Shown: piece after piece, positions 1-8,323 of the stretch | Layout: each line of letters starts with the position of its first letter | Numbering within the stretch: position 1 is the first letter of the stretch | From: Halobacteriovorax vibrionivorans | GTDB taxonomy: Bacteria > Bdellovibrionota > Bacteriovoracia > Bacteriovoracales > Bacteriovoracaceae | Direction of reading: 5' to 3' | Length of the DNA: 64,000 bases | Assembly: GCF_003346865.1 (NCBI RefSeq) | Contig: NZ_QDKL01000002.1 | Location: forward strand, 186,001-250,000 | Translations under genes and position numbers: made by a program | Notes under the pieces: generated by a model | Databases searched by the model: none | Seen by the model: the letters and a program-made list of their open reading frames with translations, nothing else | Told to the model about the DNA's origin: nothing

Positions 1-438
1 GCAATGGCCGAACCATCTTCCTTAAATCAAAGTGTCTTCACAAATCTTATTACTAATGCTTCAAAATTCTCTCCACAAGGATCAGAGATCCTAATCAAAG
101 TCAGCAACAGAAACTCAGCAATTCAGGTTGATATTATTGACCAAGGAATAGGTATTCCAGAAAGTATGCTAAGTGGTCTTTTCTCATTTACAAATGAAAC
201 TCATCGAGAAGGAACTCACGGCGAAGAAGGCTCAGGCTTTGGCCTTCCAGTGGTTAAGAAGTATATGAATTTCTACGGCGGAGATATTAAGGCATTTAAT
301 AATCGAGACGAAATAGGATCGACATTTCGCTTAAAATTCGTAAATGCAGCATATGTTGACACATCAATTGATACTCAAATTGTAGCAAAAAGAAGCCTTA
401 GCAATCGAGATAAAGATGTCTTAGAAATCCATCATTAA
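1..438 (+). CDS. Sensor histidine kinase, C-terminal ATPase domain (5' truncated)
   Basis: This is the C-terminal end of a GHKL-family histidine kinase that binds ATP and phosphorylates a histidine in its own upstream dimerisation domain. Visible motifs are the N box (NLITNASKFSP), the G1 box (DQGIGIP) and the G2 box (GSGFGLPVV). The reading frame is open to the window edge and the histidine-containing H box is missing, so the gene starts outside the window; the first ATG at 4 is not taken as the start. About 30 residues follow the ATPase fold without a recognisable domain. No receiver domain or response regulator is visible here. Confidence 0.85.
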   Translation, partial: AMAEPSSLNQSVFTNLITNASKFSPQGSEILIKVSNRNSAIQVDIIDQGIGIPESMLSGLFSFTNETHREGTHGEEGSGFGLPVVKKYMNFYGGDIKAFNNRDEIGSTFRLKFVNAAYVDTSIDTQIVAKRSLSNRDKDVLEIHH

Positions 439-443
439 AAAAA

Positions 444-469
444 ATGGTAGGACTATGCAGATTCGAACT
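444..469 (-). repeat. Duplicated 3' end of tRNA-Val (att-like fragment)
   Basis: These 26 bases are identical to positions 575-600, which hold the CCA end, acceptor strand and T-loop part of the intact tRNA-Val gene. The rest of the tRNA is absent here. A duplicated tRNA 3' end about 130 bp from an intact tRNA is the usual trace of an element integrated at a tRNA 3' end. The copy sits just after the stop codon of the kinase gene. Confidence 0.85.
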
Positions 470-574
470 TTACAACCTGCAGTCAAAAGATGCCCAAAGG
501 CATGTTTTGATGCTGAGTTGATATCGGTAAATGTACTGGGTATAAAAATCGAATTGTACTAGATCAAATCAAAG
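470..574 (+). repeat. Hairpin element C between tRNA-Val 3'-end repeats
   Basis: This 105-nt stretch separates the two copies of the tRNA-Val 3' end. It carries a hairpin at 483-510: arm TCAAAA, unpaired G, ATGCC, loop CAAA, GGCAT, unpaired G, TTTTGA. The same stem plan, with the same G.G mismatch, recurs at 41858-41881 and, on the minus strand, at 8000-8025. Outside the hairpin the similarity to those copies is weak. No open frame or promoter is evident. Confidence 0.55.
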
Positions 575-575
575 A

Positions 576-652
<77 letters not shown>

Positions 653-769
653 AAAATCACTCAGAATAATATTAAAATTCTCAAACAACGTCAAAAGATA
701 AAATTGACGCACAAACCTAAGCCTCATTGTTTCTGATTTGCTAATATAACCAAAATTCGTGGAGGATAT

Positions 770-1054
770 ATGAAATATATTTTAATGATACTACTACTTT
801 GTAGTTGTGCAGTTTCAAAGACAAAGCTTACAGAAGAAGGAAGCAAAGTTAAGGTTACATACCAAAAACCACGTAAGAACTGTACTGTCTTCACTTCTGT
901 AATCGGTGAAAATGAAAACGGAATAAAAGACCTTGCAATTAACCATGCTATCAATCAAGTTGCAGATAAAGGTGGAAATACAATCTTTATCAAAGAAGCA
1001 GTTAATGAAGGCGGTCGCTGGAAAGTGACAGGAATGGGTTATCACTGCAAATAA
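770..1054 (+). CDS. DUF4156-like small lipoprotein
   Basis: A 94-residue protein with a short N-terminal hydrophobic segment and lipobox (LLLCSC, acylated Cys near residue 12), so it is probably a lipoprotein. The mature part resembles the DUF4156 family: an early Cys-containing strand (NCTVFTSVIG), then a helix ending in an alanine/asparagine-rich stretch (AINHAINQVADKGGNTIFI) and a final Cys near the C-terminus. Function is unknown. A good ribosome site (GGAGG) precedes the ATG. It lies 16 bp upstream of ilvE in the same direction and may be cotranscribed with it. Confidence 0.7.
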   Translation: MKYILMILLLCSCAVSKTKLTEEGSKVKVTYQKPRKNCTVFTSVIGENENGIKDLAINHAINQVADKGGNTIFIKEAVNEGGRWKVTGMGYHCK

Positions 1055-1070
1055 TTAATTGAGGAGTATT

Positions 1071-2123
1071 ATGAAAGTTTTAGCAAGTGCTAAAGAGGCC
1101 ATCGAAAATTTTTCGATGCCTGATAAAGTAGGATTTGGAAAAGTTCTTTTACCAATTATGGCAACGTGTGAATTCAAGCGTGGCGAATGGGGCGAGCTTG
1201 AGATTAGGCCATATGCAAAACTTGAACTAGATCCAACATGTAAAGTTCTTCATTACGGACAAGAGATCTTTGAAGGAATGAAGGCATATAATTACAAAGG
1301 AAATGGACCAAACCTCTTTCGTCCATTAGAGAACTTCAAACGCTTTAATCATTCAGCAAGAAGAATGGCCATGCCAGAAGTTCCAAATGAGATTTTTGTA
1401 AATGCGGTAAATACAATTACAAAGATGGGTGAAAACTTCATCCCAAAAAGAAGTGGTGAATCTCTTTATATAAGACCGTTTATGATCGCAACAGAAAATA
1501 ACCTTGGGATAAAGCCAAGTGAAGAGTTTCTCTTCATGGTTATCGCCTCACCTGTTGAGTCTTATTTTTCTGGTGGTAGCTATAAAGTTTTAATTGAAAG
1601 ACAAATGGTTCGTGCCTGCCCAGGAGGAATGGGGACAGCAAAAACAGGCGGTAATTATGCAGGAGCTCTAAACTCTGGTGTACGCACGCAAAAGCTTGGC
1701 CTTCACCAAAGTCTTTGGTTATCTGCAAGTGATAGAAAGTCTATTGAAGAACTGAGTGGAATGAATTTCTTTGCTGTCATTGATGGAGAAATTCACACTC
1801 CAGAATTAACAGAGACAATTCTTGATGGAATCACACGTCGCTCACTCATTGATATTGCACGCTCAAAAGGACTTAAGGTTATTGAGAGAAAGATGAGTAT
1901 CGATGATTTAATTGAAGATATTAAATCAAATAAATGCACGGAATGCTTTTCTTGTGGAACGGCCGCTATTATCACTCCAATATGCTCTCTTCATGAAGAA
2001 AGTGGAGAAAGATATAATGTGAAAGAAGAATTTGGTCCAACCACAAAAATGCTAAGAGAGACTCTTCTCGGTATTCAAGAACAAACAGTGGAAGATCAAT
2101 TTAACTGGGTTGTAAAACTTTAG
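1071..2123 (+). CDS. ilvE: Branched-chain amino acid aminotransferase
   Basis: A fold-type IV PLP aminotransferase of 350 residues that interconverts Leu, Ile and Val with their 2-oxo acids, using glutamate/2-oxoglutarate. Family signatures are FEGMKAY near residue 70, the PLP lysine context TAKTGGNYAGAL near residue 190, and SCGTAAIITPI near the C-terminus. It is the larger, eukaryote-like BCAT form. The start chosen is ATG 1071, preceded by GAGGAG; an in-frame TTG at 1059 lies upstream of that ribosome site and is rejected. A strong hairpin terminator follows. Confidence 0.93.
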   Translation: MKVLASAKEAIENFSMPDKVGFGKVLLPIMATCEFKRGEWGELEIRPYAKLELDPTCKVLHYGQEIFEGMKAYNYKGNGPNLFRPLENFKRFNHSARRMAMPEVPNEIFVNAVNTITKMGENFIPKRSGESLYIRPFMIATENNLGIKPSEEFLFMVIASPVESYFSGGSYKVLIERQMVRACPGGMGTAKTGGNYAGALNSGVRTQKLGLHQSLWLSASDRKSIEELSGMNFFAVIDGEIHTPELTETILDGITRRSLIDIARSKGLKVIERKMSIDDLIEDIKSNKCTECFSCGTAAIITPICSLHEESGERYNVKEEFGPTTKMLRETLLGIQEQTVEDQFNWVVKL

Positions 2124-2134
2124 ATCAAATAAAA

Positions 2135-2157
2135 AAGGGCCTCAAATTGAGGCCCTT
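2135..2157. terminator. Bidirectional terminator between ilvE and the antiporter
   Basis: Inverted repeat AAGGGCCTC / GAGGCCCTT with a short AT loop, flanked by A-rich sequence on the left and T-containing sequence on the right. It can serve both convergent genes. Confidence 0.85.
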
Positions 2158-2164
2158 GTTATAT

Positions 2165-3484
2165 CTACTTTCCTAGATTAGGAAGAATTTGGAAGAATAC
2201 CATTGCTAGGATTGTTGGAAATAAGGCTCCAAGAAGAAGCTTTCCAGGATTAATCCCATCTTTACCAAATGTCCCCTTAAGGATTCCAAAACCAGCAGGG
2301 TTTGGAGCATTGGCAATAACAGTAAGACCACCACCGGCAACCGCACCAGCGACAAGGTTATACTTAGCCGAATCTGTAAGTTCAACAAGTGTCCCTAGAT
2401 AAGTAAGAGCTGCGTTATCAGTAATCGCTGTAAGTGAAGTTGCACCAACAAAGAGAACAAAATCACCTAACTGAGTTAGGATCGGTTGTAGCCACCAACC
2501 TTGTTGTCCACCAAGTGTAACAAGACCACCAAGGAAGAAACCAACAAGAAGTGATTCTTTTAGTTTGATTTGATCTTGGTATTCGTTAGTTACTGTTGTG
2601 AAACCTAGGAAGAATAGGAATAGACCTAGGAAGAAAACCATATGGTGAGCAGAGAAAACAACTAGTCCCATGAAGATGATATGAATTAATGTCATCCACC
2701 AAGTTGGAGCAAGCCAATTTTCACTCTTTTCTTTAATTTCAAGCTTTCCTGCAAGTTCATTTTTAAATAGGAATGCAATAACTAATGTTCCAACAATAAT
2801 TGAAATCGTTGCTTTATAACCGAAGTTAGTCAGCATGTGCATGAATCCCCAGTGCCATTTTCCAGCAACCATTAAAACAGGTGGAGCAGCAAAGTGAGAC
2901 AGAGTACCACCGATTGAAACGTTTACAAATAAAAGACCAATCGTTGCATACTTAAACTTCATACTCATCTTCTCATCTGTGAAGAAGTAATCAAGAAGGA
3001 TTAGTGCCGTAACAGTCATTGCCGCAGGCTCAGTAATGAATGAACCTAGGATAGGCCCAATGATAAGAGCTGAAATATAGAAGGCCATCTTTCCAGGGAA
3101 AGGTAGAACCTTAGCAATCATACCAATAATTTTTTCAGCAAGAACGATAATTGGTCTCGTACCGGCCATACACATAATAACAAAAACAAAGGCTGCTTCT
3201 GTGTAGTTAACGTCTTGTTCAAGATACTTTAGAGCACCGCCAATAACCTTGTGGTGATCATCGTAAACAGCAAAACCTTGAGTTGCACTGTAATAAACAA
3301 TAAAAGCAGCTGCCCACATTCCAAAAACCGCTTCAACTTCACCTAAGAAGTGTAAAAGGTTTTCCATCATCGACCCTTCTGGGTACTTGTGTGCTAAATG
3401 TTGAATTTTCGAAACTAGAAACGTGTGCAAGATGGCACATGCAAATAGAATCGTACCTACGAGCTGTAGATTAGTTGGATTCAT
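2165..3484 (-). CDS. Putative Na+/H+ antiporter (PF07399-like)
   Basis: A 439-residue polytopic inner-membrane protein with roughly 10-12 hydrophobic segments. It resembles the putative Na+/H+ antiporter family once called DUF1504, within the ion transporter superfamily. Conserved-looking polar stretches inside membrane segments include FITEPAAMTVTALILLDYFF and TSLTAITDNAALTYLGTLV, with acidic residues that could bind cations. Start ATG has AAGGA upstream. It is monocistronic between a terminator and a 150-bp upstream region. The transported ion is inferred from the family only. Confidence 0.8.
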   Translation of the reverse strand: MNPTNLQLVGTILFACAILHTFLVSKIQHLAHKYPEGSMMENLLHFLGEVEAVFGMWAAAFIVYYSATQGFAVYDDHHKVIGGALKYLEQDVNYTEAAFVFVIMCMAGTRPIIVLAEKIIGMIAKVLPFPGKMAFYISALIIGPILGSFITEPAAMTVTALILLDYFFTDEKMSMKFKYATIGLLFVNVSIGGTLSHFAAPPVLMVAGKWHWGFMHMLTNFGYKATISIIVGTLVIAFLFKNELAGKLEIKEKSENWLAPTWWMTLIHIIFMGLVVFSAHHMVFFLGLFLFFLGFTTVTNEYQDQIKLKESLLVGFFLGGLVTLGGQQGWWLQPILTQLGDFVLFVGATSLTAITDNAALTYLGTLVELTDSAKYNLVAGAVAGGGLTVIANAPNPAGFGILKGTFGKDGINPGKLLLGALFPTILAMVFFQILPNLGK

Positions 3485-3633
3485 GTTACGTCCTTTGTAA
3501 GTAAAAATACTCTTTTATTTTATTCCTGTCGGCAAAACTGCGCAAGTACTGAAATTTTCATCTACATTAATTTATTTTAGTATTTTCCTAAAGTTTTTCT
3601 AAACCTTCATTCTATGAAAACCGAATAGATATC

Positions 3634-5043
3634 GTGTCACTAAATAAAATTAGCATATTCCTATTTTCATTTATTCTTGCTCTCAAGAGCATTGCAGGTA
3701 TCGATTCGATTTCTAATCAGATTATCAATATCAACGGCACTAATTATCGAGCTAAAGATGTTATTTCAGATATTGTTCGTATTGCCAGGGCCAGAGATCC
3801 AAAACACGTCTCACCTCGACTAATCCCTCATGAATACGGTGAAACCCCTGTTAGAAATGAAGGTACTAGAGAGATCTGTATCGAATGCCAAGACATGACA
3901 AACTTTACATCTCAAATTGTCGACATTGTTCAAAAATTTAATGAAGACAACCCTACAAAAGACAATGTTGAACTCTCACAAGAAAGCTTTAAATTACAAG
4001 CAGTACTAGACTATACAAAAATAACTGACAACGATGGTCAGCCAAGATGTATAACGAATACATTTGCCAGTAAAGAGGCCTTTTACAGACCTGAGCTGTT
4101 TGAGGACTTCGAACTTGTTTTTACATCTGAAGCAGATTTATCTCAGTTTTCTTCAATGACTCTTCAAAGTAGCTCAAATATCCTTTCTCATATCACGTGG
4201 TTTAGGGCCACGGATGAAGTTGGCGAAGATATATTTGTCAAAGTCGTTAATATTAAAGATAAGAGGCCATATTTTCAGATTTACTATGCTGGGGAATCCT
4301 TTGTTGATCCCATCGCTCATCGAAAGCTTGCCCTACCAGATCTTACAACTTCAGAAGAAGAGATCATTCCTCGCAGAAGAGAGTTGTCTGCATTAGAGAA
4401 TCGATCTTACGAAACAGGCCTAGGTTCTGTAAGAATTAATAAGGCCCTCCATCTTAGACAAGATTACTATATTCCAACATCTCTCACTCTGATTAATATG
4501 GAGACTGAGAGTAAGCCTTTTGAGAATACAACGATTAGAAGTAATCTAGATATTTCAGATCGTGATCAAGAATTAAATATCGGTGTGGATAATAAACTAA
4601 CAGAAACAATTGATCTCAAAAGTAATCTTGAGCTCTCTCCAAAAGATCAGGAGCTTGATATGGCCGTAGAAGTAAATGGCCGTAGACGTGCAAGTGCTCA
4701 CGTCGAAGCAGATGGAACTTATCGAGTCGGTGTTTCAATGGCCTCACCTCGATTCAAGAACTTTGATTTTGAAACTGATATTTCATATGACTCAAATCGA
4801 AATACTCGAATTGATAATAATTTTCGTTTAAATGGCTCAACGATTATTCAAACAGGTACAATTTTAGCAGAAAATGGCGATTTCGATTTTGTTGCTGGAA
4901 GATCAATTGATGTATTTGATGATGCTATTGTTACTTTTGAAGTTAGAAAAAATGGCATCGCTCAGAATGCAACAGATAACGATAGTCTGAACAGACTAGC
5001 TGATCAGACTTCCGCATATATTAGATTTGATATGAAATTTTAA
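3634..5043 (+). CDS. Secreted hypothetical protein, possibly outer-membrane beta protein
   Basis: 469 residues with a Sec signal peptide (hydrophobic core FLFSFILALKSIAG, cleavage near AGIDS). I do not recognise the family. The middle holds a Cys pair (EICIECQDM). The last third is rich in alternating strands (SNLDIS, DLKSNLELS, VEVNGRRRASAHVEA) and ends with YIRFDMKF, an aromatic C-terminus typical of outer-membrane beta-barrels. The GTG start has no clear ribosome site. The 3' end abuts the convergent ferredoxin gene with no intergenic base. Confidence 0.6.
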   Translation: MSLNKISIFLFSFILALKSIAGIDSISNQIININGTNYRAKDVISDIVRIARARDPKHVSPRLIPHEYGETPVRNEGTREICIECQDMTNFTSQIVDIVQKFNEDNPTKDNVELSQESFKLQAVLDYTKITDNDGQPRCITNTFASKEAFYRPELFEDFELVFTSEADLSQFSSMTLQSSSNILSHITWFRATDEVGEDIFVKVVNIKDKRPYFQIYYAGESFVDPIAHRKLALPDLTTSEEEIIPRRRELSALENRSYETGLGSVRINKALHLRQDYYIPTSLTLINMETESKPFENTTIRSNLDISDRDQELNIGVDNKLTETIDLKSNLELSPKDQELDMAVEVNGRRRASAHVEADGTYRVGVSMASPRFKNFDFETDISYDSNRNTRIDNNFRLNGSTIIQTGTILAENGDFDFVAGRSIDVFDDAIVTFEVRKNGIAQNATDNDSLNRLADQTSAYIRFDMKF

Positions 5044-5292
5044 TTATCCGTCATCACCGATTGAAGCAACTGGACATGCATCCATTTGCTCTTGGCAAAG
5101 CTCTTCATCTTCAGGAGTTTCAGGCTGCTTCTTAACATAAGCATTTCCGTCCTCATCTTCAGCGAAAAACTCTGGTGCACCTGTGTAACAAACGTTACAT
5201 GCAATGCATCCTTCTCCATTATCATCATCAGGATCTGTACAGTACCACTTACCTGCTACATTATCCTTATGCTTCATATCTTTGTTTGCCAT
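5044..5292 (-). CDS. Small [4Fe-4S] ferredoxin
   Basis: An 82-residue acidic protein with a CIACNVC triad (C-x2-C-x2-C) near residue 29 and a distal DACPVASI giving the fourth cysteine, the pattern of a single-cluster 4Fe-4S ferredoxin. It would act as a cytoplasmic one-electron carrier; the partner is unknown. An AAGGAG ribosome site precedes the ATG. It is divergent from phosphoglucomutase. The long acidic insertion between cysteines (TPEDEELCQEQ, with an additional Cys) resembles the ferredoxins of other Proteobacteria-like groups. Confidence 0.9.
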   Translation of the reverse strand: MANKDMKHKDNVAGKWYCTDPDDDNGEGCIACNVCYTGAPEFFAEDEDGNAYVKKQPETPEDEELCQEQMDACPVASIGDDG

Positions 5293-5416
5293 GTTAACTC
5301 CTTGATTTTATTAACACACAACGTAATAAATTGTTGATATTATTTTGCCTAAGTCTACTAGATTTGAGAATATAGCACAAGATACTCAATCATAAATTTC
5401 ACAGGAGATTTTCAAA

Positions 5417-7183
5417 ATGACAACGAGCCTTGAAAAAGCTAATGCTTGGGCCAATAACCCTTACTTTGACGACGAGTCACGCGCTGAAATCCAAAAATTA
5501 ATCGACGCTGACGATATGAAAGAGATCGAAGAAAGATTTTATAAAGATATCGAGTTCGGTACAGGTGGACTACGTTCCATTCTTGGGGCCGGACATAATC
5601 GCATTAATAAATATACTGTTCGTCGTGCTACACAGGCCCTTGCGGGTGAAGTACTAGATCACAGCTCTAAAAATGGAATTACAAACCCATCAATTGCTGT
5701 AAGCTACGATTCGAGAAAATTCTCTTTCGAATTTGCAAAAGAAGTTTGTGGCGTTATGGCGGCCAATGGAATCAAGTCTTATATCTACAAAAGACTTAAT
5801 CCAGTGCCAATGCTTTCTTACTCTGTAAGATATCATAAGGCCCAAGCAGGAGTTATGGTAACGGCTTCTCACAACCCTCCTGAGTACAATGGCTACAAGG
5901 TATACTGGAATGATGGAGCACAGGTTACTCCTCCAAATGATAAGAATATTATTAATCGCTACTACGATATTACTTCTTATGATGCAGTTAAATTCATGGA
6001 ATTTGACCAAGCTGAAAAAGAAGGATTTATTCACTGGGTTGGCGAAGATGTTGAACAAAGCTTCTATAACGATATCTTATCAAAAACAGTAAATCCTGAA
6101 ATGTGTAAGAAAGATGGGAAGGATCTAAAAATCGTCTATACTCCAATTCACGGAACAGGACTAATTCCTTGTACAACGGCCTTAGCACAACTTGGGTTCA
6201 CAAATGTTGAAGTAGTAAAAGAGCAGGCCCAGCCAGATTCAAGTTTTCCAACAGTAAGCTCACCTAATCCAGAAAATCCATCGGCAATGAAAATGGCCGT
6301 TGATTTAATGAAAGAAACTGGAGCTGATATCGCTTATGGTTCAGACCCAGATACAGATCGTCTTGGAGTTGCTTTTGAACACGAAGGTGAAGTTCAGTAT
6401 ATCAACGGAAACCAAATCGGAATCCTGATGCTTTACTATATGTTACATAGCCTAAAAGAAAATGGAACAATGCCTGCAAATCCATACTTTGTTAAAACTG
6501 TTGTAACAACTCCTCTACAAGAACTTATTGCAGATAAGTACGGAGTTAAATCATATTCTACTCTTACTGGGTTCAAATGGATCTGTGGACTTATGAATAA
6601 GATCGAAAAAGAAGATCCATCTGCAAACTTCCTATTTGGAACTGAGGAATCATTTGGTTACCTACCTCATGACTTTGTTCGAGATAAAGATGGTGTTGCT
6701 TCAATAACATTCATGTCAGAAGTAGCTCTCTACTTCAAAAAACAAGGCCTAAACTTAATTGAGGCCCTCGATAAAATCTATGAAGAATTTGGCTTTAGCC
6801 AAGAGACCCTTTTAAATCTTGTTTACCAAGGTAGAGAAGGGGCCGAAAAAATTACACGAATTATGAGTCATTTTAGAGACTTAGCTCCGTCGAGCTTGTG
6901 TGGTCAGGATATTCACGTTATAGAAGACTATCAGACAGGTATTGTTAAAGATCTTGAATCTGGTGAAGAATCAAAGCTGGAGTATCCAGTAAGTAATGTA
7001 ATTGGTTACCACTTTAAAAATGGAAACCGCCTGTATCTTCGCCCATCTGGAACAGAACCAAAAATTAAGTTCTACATAATGATTCAGGAAAAAGAAGGAA
7101 GCTTAGCAGATAAAAAAGCAAAAGCTTCAAAAGTAACTGATGAGTTCTTAGCGTTTATTAATAAAACAGCAGAAGGACTATAA
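5417..7183 (+). CDS. Phosphoglucomutase / phosphomannomutase
   Basis: 588-residue alpha-D-phosphohexomutase, probably interconverting glucose-1-phosphate and glucose-6-phosphate. It shows the phosphoserine loop TASHNPPEYNGYK (about residue 152), the metal loop DPDTDRLG (about 315), the sugar loop GTEESFGY (about 415), and the phosphate-binding RPSGTEPKIKFY (about 545). Length and order match the PgcA-like family rather than GlmM. AGGAG precedes the ATG. queC follows 18 bp downstream and is probably cotranscribed. With manC nearby it may feed cell-surface sugar synthesis, but a mannose specificity cannot be excluded. Confidence 0.92.
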   Translation: MTTSLEKANAWANNPYFDDESRAEIQKLIDADDMKEIEERFYKDIEFGTGGLRSILGAGHNRINKYTVRRATQALAGEVLDHSSKNGITNPSIAVSYDSRKFSFEFAKEVCGVMAANGIKSYIYKRLNPVPMLSYSVRYHKAQAGVMVTASHNPPEYNGYKVYWNDGAQVTPPNDKNIINRYYDITSYDAVKFMEFDQAEKEGFIHWVGEDVEQSFYNDILSKTVNPEMCKKDGKDLKIVYTPIHGTGLIPCTTALAQLGFTNVEVVKEQAQPDSSFPTVSSPNPENPSAMKMAVDLMKETGADIAYGSDPDTDRLGVAFEHEGEVQYINGNQIGILMLYYMLHSLKENGTMPANPYFVKTVVTTPLQELIADKYGVKSYSTLTGFKWICGLMNKIEKEDPSANFLFGTEESFGYLPHDFVRDKDGVASITFMSEVALYFKKQGLNLIEALDKIYEEFGFSQETLLNLVYQGREGAEKITRIMSHFRDLAPSSLCGQDIHVIEDYQTGIVKDLESGEESKLEYPVSNVIGYHFKNGNRLYLRPSGTEPKIKFYIMIQEKEGSLADKKAKASKVTDEFLAFINKTAEGL

Positions 7184-7201
7184 GGTTAAGGAGTAAAAAT
7201 T

Positions 7202-7897
7202 TTGAAAAGTGATAAACTTGCAGTTGTATTAGTTAGTGGTGGTATGGATTCGTTAGTTTGTGCTGCAATTGCAAATGAGAAGCATGAGAACCTTGCATTT
7301 CTTCACCTTAACTACGGACAAAAAACTGAAGAACGAGAGCTTGATTGCTTCCAAAAAATCGCTGATCACTACGGTGTAGATAAATCTCTTCGTAAAGTAA
7401 TCGACGTATCTTTCTTAAAGCAGATTGGTGGAAGCTCACTGACTGACGATGGAATTGATGTAAAACAATACAAAGGTGACTCAGAAGAAATCCCTGATAG
7501 TTACGTACCTTTTAGAAATACTCACATCATTGCAATGGCCGTATCTTGGTCAGAGGTTGTTGGTGCAAAGAATATCTACATAGGTGCTGTTAACGAAGAT
7601 TCATCTGGTTATCCAGATTGTCGTCCAAGTTACTACGCAGCTTATAATGAGCTAATCAAGCAGGGAACAAAGGATGGTGATATCGAAATCATCACTCCAG
7701 TAATTGATATGGCAAAGAATGAGATTGTCCAAAAAGCGGTAGACCTAGGTGCTCCACTTCAATTTTCTTATTCATGTTATGCTCGAGGGGACAAAGCATG
7801 TGGAGTGTGTGATTCATGCGCTCTAAGACTTAGAGGCTTTCAAAAGGCCGGGATTGAAGATCCGATTGAGTACGATCAAAGACCGAATTACTTATAA
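7202..7897 (+). CDS. queC: 7-cyano-7-deazaguanine (preQ0) synthase
   Basis: 231-residue enzyme that converts 7-carboxy-7-deazaguanine to preQ0 with ATP and ammonia in queuosine biosynthesis. It has the PP-loop SGGMDS at residue 13 and the C-terminal zinc-binding Cys set (CYARGDKACGVCDSC). Start is TTG 7202 with AAGGAG upstream; no ATG fits. The last codons and the terminator are duplicated 164 bp downstream (8038-8095) with only synonymous changes in the seven shared codons, suggesting the current 3' end was acquired by recombination. Confidence 0.95.
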   Translation: MKSDKLAVVLVSGGMDSLVCAAIANEKHENLAFLHLNYGQKTEERELDCFQKIADHYGVDKSLRKVIDVSFLKQIGGSSLTDDGIDVKQYKGDSEEIPDSYVPFRNTHIIAMAVSWSEVVGAKNIYIGAVNEDSSGYPDCRPSYYAAYNELIKQGTKDGDIEIITPVIDMAKNEIVQKAVDLGAPLQFSYSCYARGDKACGVCDSCALRLRGFQKAGIEDPIEYDQRPNYL

Positions 7898-7935
7898 TAA
7901 AAAAGAAAGGCTCCAATAAGGAGCCTTTTTTATTT
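7874..7935 (+). repeat. queC tail and terminator, copy 1
   Basis: Contains the last seven queC codons plus stop and the rho-independent terminator. It matches 8038-8095 at roughly 85 percent by eye. See copy 2 for the coding comparison. Confidence 0.85.
7907..7932 (+). terminator. Terminator of the pgm-queC unit
   Basis: Stem AAGGCTCC / GGAGCCTT with loop AATAA, followed by a T run. Confidence 0.9.
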
Positions 7936-7938
7936 TTG

Positions 7939-8038
7939 ATTTAAATAACCGAAAGCCGCGCCTTCGGCTAGCTTTCTTGAGTCACATTCATCTGTGCGCC
8001 AAAGCTTGCCTCAGGGCAACCTTTGATCGCACGATGTG
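7939..8038 (-). repeat. Hairpin element A between queC tail repeats
   Basis: Read on the minus strand, this 100-nt segment starts CACATCGTGCG, then forms hairpin CAAAG-g-TTGCC-CTGA-GGCAA-g-CTTTG (8025-8000), then GCACAGATGAATGT, and ends CGCGGCTTTCGGTTA. Element B downstream of tRNA-Arg has the same four landmarks in the same order, with extra sequence in its middle. A second imperfect hairpin uses the GAAAGC / GCTTTC ends. It lies exactly between the two copies of the queC tail. No coding frame is seen. Confidence 0.75.
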
Positions 8039-8095
8039 ATCAAAGACCAAATTATCTATAATAAAAAAAAGCTCCACTAAGGAGCTTTTTTTATT
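8038..8095 (+). repeat. queC tail and terminator, copy 2 (gene remnant)
   Basis: Encodes Asp-Gln-Arg-Pro-Asn-Tyr-Leu-stop, identical to the queC C-terminus, with three differences, all synonymous (CCG/CCA, TAC/TAT, TTA/CTA). It continues into a similar terminator (AGCTCC / GGAGCT, then T run). Upstream of this there is no further queC similarity. The hairpin may also terminate the convergent small gene at 8100. Confidence 0.85.
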
Positions 8096-8099
8096 GGAA

Positions 8100-8315
8100 T
8101 TATTCAGCAGCAGCTTCTTGAGTTTCTTCAGCAGGAGCTTCCTCTGCAGGTGCTTCTTCTACTTTTGGAGCAGGAGCTTTAATTAAGCCTGCATCTAAAA
8201 GGATTTTTACTTTTTCTTCTTTGTTGATAAATTTTCCATTTGCATCTTTAACAGCAAAACGGCCAGATCTTTTTTTAACGATTGTATACTCGCCTACTTT
8301 TTTAACAACTTCCAT
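8100..8315 (-). CDS. Small conserved protein with Lys-rich head and Ala/Glu/Pro tail
   Basis: 71 residues. The N-terminal half (KVGEYTIVKKRSGRFAVKDANGKFIN) looks like a compact beta-hairpin repeat found in small conserved proteobacterial proteins of unknown function, followed by a short helix (KVKILLDAGLI). The C-terminal third is low-complexity Pro/Ala/Glu. AGGAG precedes the ATG. It lies 8 bp downstream of manC in the same direction and is probably its cotranscribed partner. Function unknown. Confidence 0.75.
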   Translation of the reverse strand: MEVVKKVGEYTIVKKRSGRFAVKDANGKFINKEEKVKILLDAGLIKAPAPKVEEAPAEEAPAEETQEAAAE

Positions 8316-8323
8316 GAATTCTC

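Noticed and set aside
5086..5337. 83-codon plus-strand frame over the ferredoxin gene
   Set aside because: Antisense shadow of a clear ferredoxin with its own ribosome site.
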